From assembly GCA_037176725.1 (NCBI GenBank), contig JAZBRS010000059.1, positions 13,565,001 through 13,629,000 on the forward strand: DNA of 64,000 nt, read 5' to 3'. Origin of the DNA: Posidonia oceanica (lineage: Eukaryota > Streptophyta > Magnoliopsida > Alismatales > Posidoniaceae). The notes under the pieces are model-generated. The model searched no databases. It saw nothing but the letters and a program-made list of their open reading frames with translations, and had not been told where the DNA came from. Below are positions 45,000-60,235 of the stretch, piece after piece. Numbering within the stretch: the stretch's first letter is position 1; each line of letters begins with the position of its first letter. A program made the translations under genes and the position numbers.

Positions 45000-47900
45000 G
45001 GTTTCGAACCTGTCAACCGCAAAAGAAAATGCAAATGATAAGTTTCATACATATTGACCGATAGGATGAGTTTCGGACTCATCGACCGAGGATAGGTTTC
45101 GGACCAATCAACCGCAAAAGAAAATGCAAATGATATGTTTCGGACTTATCGACCGGAAGGATGAGTTTCGTACTCATCGACCGAGAATTGGTTTCGGACC
45201 TATCGACCGCAAATGAAAATGCCAATGATAAGTTTCGGACTTATCAACCGGATGGATGAGTTTTGGACACATCGACCGAGGAAAGGATTTGGACCTATCG
45301 ACCATAAAAGGAAATGCAATTGAAAAAATTTCGACTTATCAATCGGATGGTTGAGTTTCAGAATCATCGACCGAGGATAGGTTTCGGACCGATCAACCCC
45401 AAAAGAAAAAGCAAATGATAAGTTTCGGACTTATCGACCGGAAGGATTAGTTTCAGACTCATCGACCGTGGTTTGGTATCGGACCTATCGACCACAAAGG
45501 AAATAGCAAATGATAAGTTTCAGACATATCGACCGGAAGGATGAGTTTCGGTCGCATCGACCGAGGATTGGTTTCGGACCTACGACAGCAAAAGAAAATG
45601 CAATTGTTAAGCTTCGAACTTATCGACCGAAAGGATGAGTTTCAGACGCATCAACCAAGGAATGGCTTCGGACCCATCGGCAGCAAAAGAAAACGCTATT
45701 GATATGTTACGCATTTATCAAATGGAAGGACGAGTTTCAGACTCATCGACCGAGGATAGGTTTCGAACGTATCGACTGTAAAAGAAAATGCAAATGATAA
45801 GCTACGGACTTATCGACCCGAAGGATGAATTTCGGACTCATCGACCGTGGATAGGTTTCGGACCAATCGACCGCAAAGGAAAATGCAAATGATAAGTTAC
45901 GAACTTAGAGACCAGAAGGTTGATTTTCGGATTCATCGACCGAGGACTGGTTTCGGACCTATCGACTGCAAAAGGAATTGCAAATGATAAGTTTCAGACT
46001 TATAGAGCGGAAGGATGAGTTTCGTACGCATCGACCGTGGATAGGTTTCGGACCTATCGACCGCAAAAGAAAATGCAAATGATAAGTTTCGTACTTATCG
46101 ACGGAAAGGATGAGTTTCGGACTCGTCGACCGAGAATAGGTTTCGGACCTATCGACCACAAAAGAAAATGCAAATGATTTGTTTTGGACATATCGACCGA
46201 AAGGATGAGTTTCGGACTCATCGACCGAGGATAGGTTTCGGAACCATCGACCGCAAAAGAAAATGCAAATGATAACTTTCGGACTTATCGATCGGAAGGA
46301 TGAGTTTTGGACTGATCAACTGAGGATAGGCTTCGGGCCTATCGACTGCAAAAGAAAATGCAAATGACAAGTTTTAGACATATCGACCGGATTGATGAGT
46401 TTCGGACTCATCGATCGAGGATAGGTTTTGGACCTATCGACCGCAAATGGAAACGCAAATGATAACTTTCGGACTTATCGACCGAAAGGATGAGTTTCAA
46501 ACTCATCGACCAAGGATAGGTTTCGGACCTATCGACCGCGAAAGGAAATGCAAATGATAAGTTTCAGACATATCGACTGGAAGGACGAGTTTTGGACTCA
46601 TCGACCGAGGATAAGTTTCAAACCTATCGACCACAACAGAAAATGCAAATGATAAGTTTCGGACTTATCGACGAATAGGATGAGTTTTAGACTCATCAAC
46701 CGTAAATAGGTTTCGGACCTATCGACCGCAAAAGAAAATGCAAATGATATGTTTCGGACTTACAGACCGGAAGGATGAGTTTTGGACTCTTCGACCAAGG
46801 ATAGGTTTCGGACCTATCGACTGCAAAAGAAAATGCAAATGATAAGTTACGGTCTTATCGACCGGAAGGATGAATTTCGGACTCATCGACCGTGGATAGG
46901 TTTCGATGCTATCGACTGCAAAAAAAAATGCAAATGTTAAGTTTCGGACTTGGGGACCAGAAGGATGAGTTACGGACTCATCGACCGAGGATAGGTTTCG
47001 GACCTATCGACCGCAAAAGGAAATGCAAATGATAAGTTTCGGACTTATCGACCGGAAGGATGAGTTTCGGACTCATCGACCGAGGATAGGTTTCGGACCT
47101 ATCGACCGCAAAAGAAAATGCAAATAATAAGTTTCGGACTTATCGACCGGAAGGATGATTTTCGGACTCATCGACCGAGGATAGGTTTCGGACCTATCGA
47201 GCACAAAAGAAAATGCAAATGATAAGTTTCAAACATATCGACCGGAAGGATGAGTTTCGGACTCATCAACCAAGGATAGGTTACGGACCAATCGAACGCA
47301 AAAGAAAATGCAAATGATTAGTTTCTGACTTATCGACCGGAAGGATGAGTTTCTGACTCCTAGAGCATGGATAGCTTTCAGACCTATCAACTGCAAAAGG
47401 AAATGCAAATGATAAGTTTCAGACTTATCGACCGGACGGATGAGTTTCAGAATCATCCACAGTGGATAGGTTTCGGACCTATCAACCGCAAAAGAAAATG
47501 CAAATCATATGTTTCGGACATATCGACCAGAAGGATGAGTTTCGAACTCATTGACCGAGGATAGCTTTTGGACCTACCGACCGCAAAAGAAAATGCAAAT
47601 GAAAAGTTTCGGACTTATCGACAGGACGGATGAGTTTCAGACTCATCGATCGAGGATAGGTTTCGGACCCATCGACCGCAAAAGAAAATGCAAATGATAA
47701 GTTTCAGACTTATCGACCAGAAGGATGAGTTTCGGACTCTTCGAATGAGGATAGGTTTCGGACCTATCGATGACCAAAGAAAATGCAATGAGAAGTTTCA
47801 AACTTTTCGACCGAAAGGATGAGTTTCGGACTCGTCGACCGAGGTTAGGTTTCAGACCAATCGACCGCAATAGACAATGCAATTGATAAGTTTCGGACTC

Positions 47901-49800
47901 ATCGACAGAGGATAGGTTGCGGACCAATCGACCGTAAAAGAAAATGCAAATGATATGTTTCGGACTTATCGACCGGAAGGATTAGTTTCGGACTCATCGA
48001 CCGAGGATAGGTTTCGGACCTATCGACCGCAAAAGAAAATGCAAATGATATGTTTCGAACTTCTCGACCGGATGGATTTGTTTCTGACTCATCATGCGAG
48101 GATAGTTTTCGGTCCTATCAACCGCAAAAATAAATGCAAATGATATGTTTCGAACTTATCAACCGGAAGGATGAGTTTCGGACTCATCGACAGAGGATAT
48201 GTTTCGGACCTATCGACCGCGAAAGAAAATGCAAATATTAAGTTTCGGACTTATCGACCGAAGGTTGTGTTACGGACTCATCGACCGAGGATAGGTTTCG
48301 GACCTATCGACCACAAAAGAAATTGCAAATGATAAGTTCCGAACTTATCGACCAGAAGGATGAGTTTCGGACTCATCGACCGAGGATAGGTTTCGGACTT
48401 ATCGACCGCAAAGGGAATTGCTAATGTTAAATTTCGGACTTATCGACCGAAAGGATGAGTTTTGGACTCCTCGACAGAGGATAGAATTCGGACCTATCGA
48501 CCGCAAAAGGAATTGCAACTGATAAGTTTCGGACATATCGACCAGAAGGATGAGTTTCGGACTCGTCGACCGAGGATAGGTTTCGGACCAATCGACAGCA
48601 AATGAAAATGCAAATATTATGTTACGGACTAATCGACCCGAAGGATGAATTTCGGACTCATCGACCGAGGATCGGTTTCGGACCGATCGACCACAAAGGA
48701 AAATGCAAATGATAAGTTTCGGACGTAGTGACCGGAAGGATGTTTTTCAAACTCATCGACCAAGGATTGCTTTCGGACCTACCGACCGCAAAAGGAATTG
48801 CAAATGATAAGTTTCAGACTTATCGACCGTAAGGATGAGTTTCGGACTCATCGACCGAGGATAGGTTTCGAACCTATCGACCGCAAAAGGAAATGCAAAT
48901 GATTAGTTTCGGACTTATCAACCGGAAGGATGAGTTTCAGACTCATCGACTGAGGATAGGTTTCGGACCAATCGACCGCAAAGGAAAATGCAAATAATAA
49001 GTTTCGGACTTGTCGACCGGAAGGATGAGTTTCGGACTCATCGACTGACGATAGGTATCGAACCTATCGACCGCAAAAGAAAATGCAAATGATAAGTTTC
49101 GGACATATCGACCAGAAGGATGAGTTTCAGACTCGTCGACCGGGGATTGGTTTCAGACCTATCGACCGCAAAAGGAAATGCAAAAGATAAGTTTCAGACT
49201 TATCGACCGAAAGGATGAGTTTCGAAATCATCGACTGAGGACTGGTTTCGGACCTATCAACCGCAATAGAAAATGCAAAACATAAGTTTCGGACTTATCG
49301 ACCAGAAGGATGAGTTTCAAACTCATCGACCAAGGATAGGTTTCGGACCGATCGACCGCGAAAGGAAATGCAAATGATAAGTTTCAGACTTGTCGACGGG
49401 AAGGACGAGTTTCGGACTCAACAATCGAGGATATGTTTCGGACCTATCTACCGCAATAGAAAATGCAAATGATATGTTTCGGACTTATCGACCAGAAGGA
49501 TGAGTTTCAGACTCATCAACCGTGGATAGGTTTCGGACCTATCGAACGCAAAAGACAATGCAAATGATATGTTTCGGTCTTATAGATCGGAAGGATGAGT
49601 TTAGGACTCATCGACCGATGATAGGTTTTGGACCTATCGACTGCAAAAGAAAATGCAAATGATAAGTTACGGTCTTATCGACCGGTAGGATGAATTTCAG
49701 ACACATCGAACGAGGATAGGTTTCGATGCAATCGACCGCAAAAGAAAATGCAAATGTTAAGTTTAGGACTTATCGACCGGACGGATGAGTTTCGGACTCA
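45000..49800 (+). repeat. Large satellite duplication, copy B
   Basis: Matches copy C from 53450 onward at offset 8448-8473 (GATCGGTTTCGAACCTG at 44996 and 53444; GATGTTTTTC at 48739 and 57212). Its second half also matches copy A. After about 49.8 kb the order no longer follows A or C. Confidence 0.78.
45245..45995 (+). repeat. Variant module A-F, copy in segment B
   Basis: Complete. It shares with the module at 53695 an A-rich B start (AAAAAATTT) and CCGATCAACCCC. The offset between the two is about 8.45 kb. Confidence 0.76.
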
Positions 49801-50349
49801 ACGACTGAGGATAGGTTTCGGACCTATCGACCACAAAAGAAAATGCAAATAATAAGTTTCAGACTTATCGATCGGAAGGATACTTTTCGGACTCATCGAC
49901 CGAGGATCAGGTTCGGACCTATCGAACGCAAAAGAAAATGCAAATGATAAGTTTCAAACATACAGACCGGAAGGTTGTGTTTCGGACTCATCGACCGAGG
50001 TTAGGTTTTGGACCTATCAACTGCTAAGAAAAATGCAAAATATAAGTTTCGGACTTATCAACCAGAAGGTCGAGTTTCGGTCTCATCGACCGAGGATTGG
50101 TTTCGGACCATGCAACTGCGAAAGAAAATGCAAATGATAAGTTTCGGACTTATTGACCCGAAGGATGAGTTTCAGACTCATCGACCGAGAATTGGTTTCG
50201 AACCTATCGACCGCAAAAGAAAATGCAAATAATAAGTTTCATACTTATCGATCGAAAGGATGAGTTTCAGACTCATCGACCGAGGATAGGTTTCGAACCA
50301 ATCGACCACAATAGAAAATGTTAATGATATGTTTCGGACTTATCGACTG

Positions 50350-50715
50350 GAAGGATGAGTTTCGGACACATCGACCGAGATAAGGATTCGGACCGATCGA
50401 CCGTAAAAGGAAATGCAAATGAGAAATTTTGGACTTATCGATCGAAAGGTTGAGCTTCGGAATCATTGACTGAGGATAGGTTCCGGACCGATCAACCCCA
50501 AAAGAAAATACCAATGATAAGTTTCGGACTTATCGACCAGAAGGATGAGTTTCGGACTCATCGACCGAGGTTAGCTTTCGGTCCTATCGACCGCAAAAGA
50601 AAATGCAAATGATAAGTTTCGGACGTATCGACCGGAAGGATGAGTTTCGGACGCATCGACCGAGGATTGGCTTCGAACCTATCGACAGCAAAAGAAAATG
50701 CAAATGATATGTTAC
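50350..50715 (+). repeat. Variant module, partial, C and D fused
   Basis: A, B (CCGATCAACCCC) and a regular monomer are followed by a hybrid with C's CGCATCGACC and D's CGACAGCAAAAG and GATATGTTAC. E and F are absent. Confidence 0.68.
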
Positions 50716-53694
50716 AGGCTTATCGACCAGAAGGATGAGTTTTGGACTCATCGACCGAGGTTAGGTTTCAGACCTATCGACCGCAAAAGGAAATGCAAAT
50801 GATAAGTTTCGCACTTATCGACAGGAAGGACGAGTTTCGGACTCATCGACCGAGGATAAGCTTCGGAACTATAGACCACAACAGAAAATGCAAATGATAA
50901 GTTTCAGACTTATCGACCAGAAGGATGAGTTTCAGACTCATCAAACATTGATAGGTTTCGAACCAATCAACAACAAAAGAAAATGCAAATGATATGTTTC
51001 GGACTTAATGACCGGTAGGATGATCTTCGGACTCATCGACGGAGGATAGGTTTCAGACCTATCGACCGCAAAAGAAAATGCAAATGATAAGTTTCGGACT
51101 TAGAGGCCGGACGGATGGTTTTCGGACTCATCGATCGAGGATAGGTTTCGGACCTATTGACCGTAAAAGGAAATGCAAATGATAAGTTTCGGACTTATCG
51201 ACCGGAAGGATTAGTTTCGGACTCATCGACCGAGGATAGGTTTCGGACCTATCGACCGCAAAAGAAGCTACAAGTAATAAGTTTCGGACTTATCAAACGG
51301 AAGGATGAGTTTCGGACTCATCGACCGAGGATAGGTTTCGGACCTATCGACCACAAAAGAAAATGCAAATGATATGTTTCGGACTTATCGACCGGAAGGA
51401 TTTGTTTCAGACTCATCGACCGAGGATAGGTTTCGGATCTATCGACTGCAAAAGAAAATGCAAATGATATGTTTCGGACTTATCGACCGGATGGATGTGT
51501 TTCGGACAAATCAACTGAGGATAGGCTTCGAACCTACCGACTGCAAAAGTGAATGCAAATGATAAGTTTCGGACTTATCGACTAGAAGGATGAGTTTCGG
51601 ACACATCGACCGAGGATTGATTTGGGTCCCATCGATCGCAAATGGAAATGCAAATGATAAGTTTCAGACTTATCAACCAGAAGAATGAGTTTCGAACTCA
51701 TCGACCGAGGATAGGTTTGGGACCTATCGACCACAAAAGGAAATGCAGTGAGAAGTTTCAGACTTATCGACCGGAAGGGTGAGTTTCAAACTCATTGACC
51801 AAGGATAGGTTTTGGACCTACCGACCGCAAAATAAAATGCAAATGATAAGTTTCGGACTTATCGACCGAAAGGATGAGTTTCGGACTTATCGACCGAAAG
51901 GATGAGTTTCGGACTCATCAACCGAGGATAGGTTTCGGAACTATCGATAGCAAATGAAAATGCAAACGATCTGCTTCGGACTTATCGACAGGAAGGATGA
52001 GTTTTGGACTCATCAACCGAGGATAGGTTTCTGACCTATCGACCGCAATAGAAAATGCAATTGATAAGTTTCGGACTTACCGATCGGAAGTTTGAGTTTC
52101 GGACTCATTGACCGCGTATAGGTTTCTGATCTATCGACCGCAAAAGAAAATGCAAATGATATGTTTCGGACTTATCGATCGAAAGGATTAGTTTCGGACA
52201 CAACAATTGTGGATAGGCTTCGGACCAATCGACCGCAAAAGAAAATGCAAATGATAAGTTTCGGACTTATCAACCGAAAGGATGAGTTTTGGACTCATCG
52301 ACCGAGGATAGGTTTCGGACCTATCGACCGTGAAAGAAAATACAATTAAAAAGTTTCGGACTCGTCGACCGAAGGATGAGTTTCGGACTCATCGACCGAG
52401 GATAGGTTTCGGACCTATCGACCGCAATTCAAATTGCAAATGATAAGTTTCGGACTTATCGCCCGGAAGGATGACTTTCGAACTAATCGACCGAGGATTG
52501 GTTTCGGACCTATCGACCGCAAAACGAAATGCAAATGATAAGTTTCGGACTTATCAACCGGAAGGATGAGTTTCGGACACATCGACCGAGGAAATGATTC
52601 GGACCTATCGACCGTAAATGGAAATGCAAAAGACAAAATTTGGAAATATCGACCGGAAGGTTGAGTTTCGGAATCATCGACCGAGGATTGGTTTCTGACC
52701 TATCGACCGCAAAAGAAAATGTAAATGATAAGTTTTGGACTTATCGACCGGAAGGATGAGTTTCAAACTCATTGACTGAGGATAGGTTTCGAACCTTTCG
52801 ACCGCAAAAGAAAATGCAAATTATAAGGTTCGTACTTATCGACCGAAAGGATGAGTTTCGGACTCATCGACCGAGGATTGTTTCGGACCTATCGACTGCA
52901 AAAGGGATTGCAAATGATAAGTTTCGGACTTATCGACCGGAAGGATGAGTTTCGGACTCATCGACTGAGGATAGGTTTCGGACCTATTGACCGCAAAAGA
53001 AAATGAAAATAATAAGTTTCGAACTTACCGACCGGAAGGATGAGTTTCGGACTCATCGACCGAGGATAGGTTTCGGACCTATCGACCGCAAAAGAAATAG
53101 CAAATGATAAGTTTCAGACATATCGACTAGAAGGATGAGTTTCGGACTCATCAACCGAGGTTAGGTTTCGGACCTCTCGACCGCAAAAGGAAATGCAGTG
53201 AGAAGTTTCTGACGTATCGACTGGAAGGATGAGGTTCGGACTCACTGACCGAGGATTGGTTTCGAACGGATCAACCGCAAAAGAAAATGCAAATGATAAG
53301 TTTCGGACTTATCGACCGGAAGGATGAGTTTCAGACTCATCGACCGAGGATAGGTTTCGGACCTATCGACCGCAAATGAAAATGCAATTGAAAAGTTTCG
53401 GACATATTGACTAGAAGGATGAGTTTCGGACTCATCGACCAAGGATCGGTTTCGAACCTGTCGACCGCAAAAGAAAATGCAAATGATAAGTTTCATACAT
53501 ATTGACCGAAAGGATGAGTTTCGGACTCATCGACCGAGGATAGGTTTCGGACCAATCGACCACAAAAGAAAATGCAAATGATATGTTTCAAACTTATCGA
53601 CCAGAAGGATGAGTTTCGAACTCATCGACCGAGAATTGGTATCGGACCTATCGACCGCAAATGAAAATGAAAATGATAAGTTTCGGACTTATCA

Positions 53695-54435
53695 ACCGGA
53701 AGGATGTGTTTTGGACACATCGACCGAGGAAAGGATTCGAACCAATCGGCCGTAAAAGGAAATGCAAAAAAAAAATTTGGACTTATCGACCGGTTGGTTG
53801 AGTTTCTGAATCATCGACCGAGGATAGGTTTCGGACCGATCAACCCCGAAAGAAAAAGCAAATGATAAGTTTCGGACTTATCGACCAGAAGGATTAGTTT
53901 CAGACTCATCGACCGTGGTTTGGTCTCAGACCTATCGACCGCAAAGGAAAATGCAAATGATAAGTTTCAGACATATCGACCGGAAGGATGAGTTTCGGAC
54001 GCATCGACCGAGGATTGGTTTCGGACCTACGACCGCAATTGAAAATGCAAATGATAAGTTTCGGACATATCGACCGGAAGGATGAGTTTCGGAGACATCG
54101 ACCGAGGATTGGTTTCGAACCAATCGACAGCAAAAGAAAATGCAAATGATAAGTTACGGACTTATCGACCGGAAGGAAGAGTTTCGGACTCATCGATCGA
54201 GGATTGGTTTTGGACGTATCGACTTCAAAAGAAAATACAAATGATAAGCTAAGGACTTATCGACCCGAAGGATGAATTTCGGACTCATTGACCGAGGATA
54301 GGTTTCGGACCAATCGACCGCAAAGGAAAATGCAAATGATAAGTTTCGGACTTAGAGACCGGAAGGATGATTTTCGGATTCATCGACCGAGGACTGGTTT
54401 CGGACCTATCGACCGCAAAAGGAATTGCAAATGAT
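53695..54435 (+). repeat. Variant module A-F, copy in segment C
   Basis: Complete. B begins with a run of nine A (53767-53775). D reads GGAGACATC, and F reads CTTAGAGACCGG then ATGATTTTC. Confidence 0.76.
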
Positions 54436-57400
54436 AAGTTTCAGACTTATAGAGCAGAAGGATTAGTTTCGGACACATCGACCGTGGATAGGTTTCGGAC
54501 CTATCGACCGCAAAAGAAAATGCAAATGATAACTTTCGTACTTATCGACCGAAAGGATGAGTTTCGGACTCGTCGACCGAGGATAGGTTTCGGACCTATC
54601 GACCGCAAAACAAAATGCAAATGATATGTTTCGGACATATCGACCGGAAGGATGAGTTTCGGACTCAGCGACCGAGGATAGGTTTCGGACCCATCGACCG
54701 CAAAAGAAAATGCAGATGATAAGTTTCGGACCTATCGACCAGAAGGATGAGTTTCGGACTGATCAACAGGGGATAGGCTTCGGGCCTATCAACCGCAAAA
54801 GAAAATGCAAATGACAAGTTTTAGACTTATCGACCGGATTGATGAGTTTCGGACTCATCGATCGAGGATAGGTTTAGGACCTATCGATCGCAAATGGAAA
54901 CGCAAATGATAAGTTTCGGACTTATTGACCGGATGGATGAGTTTCAAACTCATCGACCAAGGATAGGTTTCAGACCTATCGACCGCAAAAGGAAATGCAA
55001 ATGATAAGTTTCAGACATATCGACAAGAAGGACGAGTTTCAGACTCATCGACCGAGGATAAGTTTCGGACCGATCGACCACAACTGAAAATGCAAATGAT
55101 AAGTTCCGGACTTATCGACGAAATTGATGAGTTTCAGACTCTTCAACCGTAGATAGGTTTCGGACCTATCGACCGCAAAAGAAAATGCAAATGATATGTT
55201 TCGGACTTATAGACCGGAAGGATGAGTTTTGGACTCATCGACCGAGGATTGGTTTCGGACCTATCGACTACAAAAAAAAATGCAAATGACAAGTTACGGT
55301 CTTATCAACCGGAAGGATGAATTTCGGACTCATCGACCGAGGGTAGGTTTCGGTGCTATCGACCGCAAAAGAAAATGCAAATGTTAAGTTCCGGACTTGG
55401 GGACCGAAAGGATGAGTTGCGGACTTATCCACCGAGGATAGGTTTCGGACCAATCGACCGCAAAAGGAAATGCAAAAGATAAGTTTCGGACATATCAACC
55501 GGAAGGATGAGTTTCGGACTCATCGACCGAGGATAGGTTTCGGACCTATCGACCGCAAAAGAAAATGCAAATAATAAGTTTCGGACTTATCGACCGGAAG
55601 GATGATTTTCAGACTCATCGACCGTGGATAGGTTTTGGACCAATCGAGCGCAAAAGAACATGCAAAGGATAAGTTTCAGACATATCGGCCGGAAGGATGA
55701 GTTTCGGACTCCTCGACCGAGGATAGGTTTCGACGAATCGACCGCATAAGAAAATGCAAATGATTAGTTCCAGACTTATCGACCAGAAGGATGAGTTTCG
55801 GACTCCTAGAGTGTGGATAGCTTTCAGACCTATCGACCGCAAAAGGAAATGCGAATGATAAGTTTCAAACTTATCGACCGGAAGGATGAGTTTCAGAGTC
55901 ATCCACTGTGGATAGGTTTCGGACCTATCAACCGCAAAAGAAAATGCAAATGATAGGTTTCGGACTTATCGACCAGAAGGATGACTTTCGAACTCATCGA
56001 CCGAGGATAGCTTTCGGACCTACCACCGCAAAAGAAAATGCAAATGAGAAGTTTCGGACTTATCGACCGGACAGATGAGTTTCAGACTCATCGACCGAGG
56101 ATAGGTTTCGGACCCATCGACCGCAGAAGAAAAAGCAAATGATAAGTTTCAGACTTATCGACCGGACGGATGAGTTTCAAACTCTTTGAATGAGGATTGG
56201 TTTCGGACCTATCGACAACAAAAGAAAATGCAGTGAGAAGTTTCAGACTTATCGACCGGAAGGATGAGTTTCGGACTCATCGACCGAGGATAGGTATCAA
56301 ACCAATCGACCGCAATAGACAATGCAATTGATAAGTTTTTGACTTATCGACCGGAAGGATGAGTTTCGAACTCATCGACCGAGGATAGGTTTCGAACCTA
56401 TCGACTGCAAAAGAAAATGCAAATGATATGTTTTGGACTTATCAACCGGAAGGATTAGTTTCGGACTCATCGACCGAGGTTAGGTTTCGAACCTATTGAC
56501 CGCAAAAGAAAATGCAAATGATATGTTTCGGACTTATCAACCGGATGGATTTGTTTCGGACTCATCGACCGAGGATAGGTTTCGGTCCTATCGACCGCTA
56601 AAATAAATGCAAATGACAGGTTTTGGACTTATCAACCGGAAGGATGAGTTTCGGACTCATCGATAGAGGATATGTTTCGGACCTATCGACCGCGAAAGAA
56701 AATGCAAATATTAAGTTTCAGACTTATCGACCGACGGATGTGTTTCGGACTCATCGACCGAGGATAGGTTTCGGACCTATCGACCGCAAAAGAAACTGCA
56801 AATGATAAGTTCTGGACTTATCGACCGGAAGGATGAGTTTCGGACTCATCGACCGAGGATAGGTTTCGGACCAATCGACTGCAATTGAAATTGCAAATAT
56901 TAAGTTACGGACTAATCGACCCGAAGGATGAGTTTCGGACACATCGACCGACGATAGGTATCGGACCTATCGACCGCAAAAGAAAATGCAAAAGATATGT
57001 TTCGGACTTATAGACCAGAAGGATGAGTTTCGGAATCATCGACCGAGGATAGGTTTCGGACCAATCGACTACAATTGAAATTGCAAATATTAAGTTACGG
57101 ACTAATCGACCCAAAGGATGGATTTCGGACTCATCGACCGAGGATAGGTTTCGGACCAATCGACCGCAAAGGAAAATGCAAATGATAAGTTTCGAACATA
57201 GTGACCGGAAGGATGTTTTTCGGACTCATCGACCGAGGATTGCTTTCTGACCTACCGACTGCAGAAGGAATTGCAAATGATAAGTTTCGGACTTTTCGAC
57301 CGTAAGGTTGAATTTCGGACTCATCGACCGAGGATTGGTTTTGGACCTATCGACCGCAAAAGAAACTGCAAAAGATAAGTTTCGGACATATCGACCGGAA

Positions 57401-58549
57401 GGATGAGTTTCGGACTCGTCGACCGGGGATTGGTTTCGGACCTATCGACCGCAAAAGGAAATGCAACTGATAAGTTTCCGACATATCGACCGAAAGGATG
57501 AGTTTTGATATCATCGACCGAGGACAGGTTTCGGACCTATCAACCACAAAAGGAAATGCAAATCATAAGTTTCATACTTATCGACCAGAAGGATGAGTTT
57601 CAAACTCATCGACCAAGGATAGGTTTCGGACCGATCGACCACAAAAGGAAATGCAAATAATAAATTTCAGACTTATCGACAGGAAGGACGAGTTTCGCAC
57701 TCAACGATCGAGGATATGTTTCGGACCTATCGACAGCAACAGAAAATGTTAATGATAAGTTTCGGACTTATTGACCTGACGAATGAGTTTCAGACTCATC
57801 AACCGTGGATAGGTTTCAGACATATCAAATGCAAAAGAAAATGCAAATGATAAGCTTCGGACTTATCGACCGGATGGATGAGTTTCAGACTCATCGACCG
57901 AGGAATGGTTTCGGACCTATCGACCGCAAAACTAAATGTAAATGATAAGTTTCGGACTTATCGACCGGAAGGATGAGTTTCGGACGCATCGACCGAGGAT
58001 TGGTTTCGGCCCAAACGACCACAAAAGAAATTGCAAATGATAATTTTCAGACTTATCGACCGGAAGGATGAGTTTTGGACTCATCGACCGAGGATAGGTT
58101 TTGGACCTATCGACCGCAAAAGAAATTGCAAACGATAATTTTCGTACATATCGACTAGATGGATGTATTTCGTACTCATCGACCGAGGATAGGTTACGGA
58201 CCTATCGACTGCATAAGGAAATGCAAATGATATGTTTCGGACTTATCTACCGGAAGGATGAGTTTCAGACTCATCGAGCAAGGATAGGTTTCGGACCAAT
58301 CGACCGCAAAAGGAAATGCAAATGATAAGTTTCGGACTTATCGACCGGAAGGATGAGTTTCGGAATCTTCGACCGAGGAACGGTTTCGAACCTATCAACC
58401 GCAAAAGAAATTGCAATTGTTAAGTTTTGGACTTATCAGCCAGAAGGTTGAGTTTCGGTCTCATCGACCGAGGATTGGTTTCGGACCTTTCGACCACAAT
58501 AGAAAATGCAAATGATAAGTTTCGAACTTATCGACCGGAAGGATGAGTT

Positions 58550-59000
58550 TCAGACTCATCGACCGAGGATAGGTTTCGGACCTATCGACCGCGAAAGAAA
58601 ATGCAAATGATGAGTTTCGGACATATCGACCGGAAGGTTGAGTTTCAAACGCATCGACCGAGGATTGGTTTCGGTCCTACGACCGTAAATGAAACTGCAA
58701 ATGATAAGTTTCAAACATATCGACCAGAAGAATGAGTTTCGAAGGCATCGACCGAGGATTGGTTTCGAACCTATTGACAGCAAAAGAAAATGCAAATGAT
58801 ATGTTACGGACTTATCGACCGGAAGGATGAGTTTCTAACTAATCGACCGAGGATAGGTTTCGGACCTATCGAATGCAAAAGACAATGCAAATGGTATGTT
58901 ACGGACTTATTGACCCGTAGGATGAATTTCAGACTCGTCGCCCGAGGATAGTTTTCGGACCTCTCCACCGCAAAAGAAAAAGAAAAAGCAAACGATAAGT
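58550..59000 (+). repeat. Variant module, partial (C-E)
   Basis: Counterpart of 36610-37150 in the 21.9-kb duplication: C (CGCATCGACC, CCTACGACC), D (GAAGGCATC, CGACAGC) and E with TCGTCGCCCGAGG are shared. F has been replaced by AAGAAAAAGAAAAAGC-type spacer sequence. Confidence 0.7.
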
Positions 59001-59874
59001 TACAGACTTATCGACCCGAAGGATGAATTTTAGACTCATCGACCGAGGATAGTTTTCGGACCTATCGACCGCAAAAGAAAATGCAAATGATTACTTTCGG
59101 AATTACAGACAGATAGGATGAGTTTCGGACTCATCGACCGAGGTTAGGTTTCGGACCTATCGACCGCAAAAGGAAATGCTAATGATAAGTTTCGGACTTA
59201 TCGACCGGATGGGTTAGTTTCGGACTCATCGACCAAGGATAGGTTTCGGACCTATCAACCGTAAAAAAAAATGCAAATGATAAGTTTCAGACTTATCAAC
59301 CGAAAGGATGAGTTTCGGACTGATCAACCGAGGATCGAATTCGGACCTATCAACCACAAAAGAAAATGCAAATGATAAGTTTCTGACTTATCGACCGGAA
59401 GTATGAGTAGCGGAATCGTCTACCGAGGATATGTTTCGAACCTATCATCTGCTAAAGAAAATGCCAATGATAAGTTTCGGACCTATCGACCAGAAGGATG
59501 AGTTTCGGACTCATCGACCGAGGATAGGTTTCGGACCTATCGACCGCAAAAGAAAATGCAAATGATAAGTTTCGGACTTATCGACCGGAAGGATGAGTTT
59601 CAGACTCCTCAACCAAGGATAGGTTTCAAACCTATCGACCGCAAAAGAAAATGCAAATGTTAAGTTTCGTACTTATCGACCGAAAGGATGAGTTTCGGAC
59701 TCATCGACTGAGGATAGGTTTCGGACCGATCGACCGCAAAAGGAATTGCAAACGATAAGTTTCGGACATATCGACCGGAAGGATGAGTTCCATACTCATC
59801 GACCGAGGATAGGTTTCGGACCTATCGACCGCAAAAGAAAATTCAAATGATAAGTTTCGGACTTATCAACCGGA

Positions 59875-60235
59875 AGGATGAGTTTCGGACACATCGACCG
59901 AGGATAGGATTCAGACCTATCGACCGTAAAAGGAAATGCAAATGATAAATTTTGGACTTATCGACCGGATGGATGAGTTTCGGAATCATCAACCGAGGAT
60001 AGGTTTTAGACCGATCCACCGCAAAGAAAATGCAAATGATAAGTTTCAGACTTATCAACCGAAAGGATGAGTTTCAGACTCATCGACTGAGGATAGGTTT
60101 CGGACTTATCGACCGCAAAAGAAAATGCAAATGATATGTTTCGGACCTATCGACCGGAAGGATGATTTTCGGACGCATCGACCGAGGATTGGTTTCAGAC
60201 CTATCGATTGCAATAGATAATGCAAATGATAAGTT
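59875..60235 (+). repeat. Variant module, partial (A-C)
   Basis: Counterpart of 38120-38480: A, B with CCGATCCACC, regular, and C-like CGCATCGACC with CGATTGCAATAG. Confidence 0.68.
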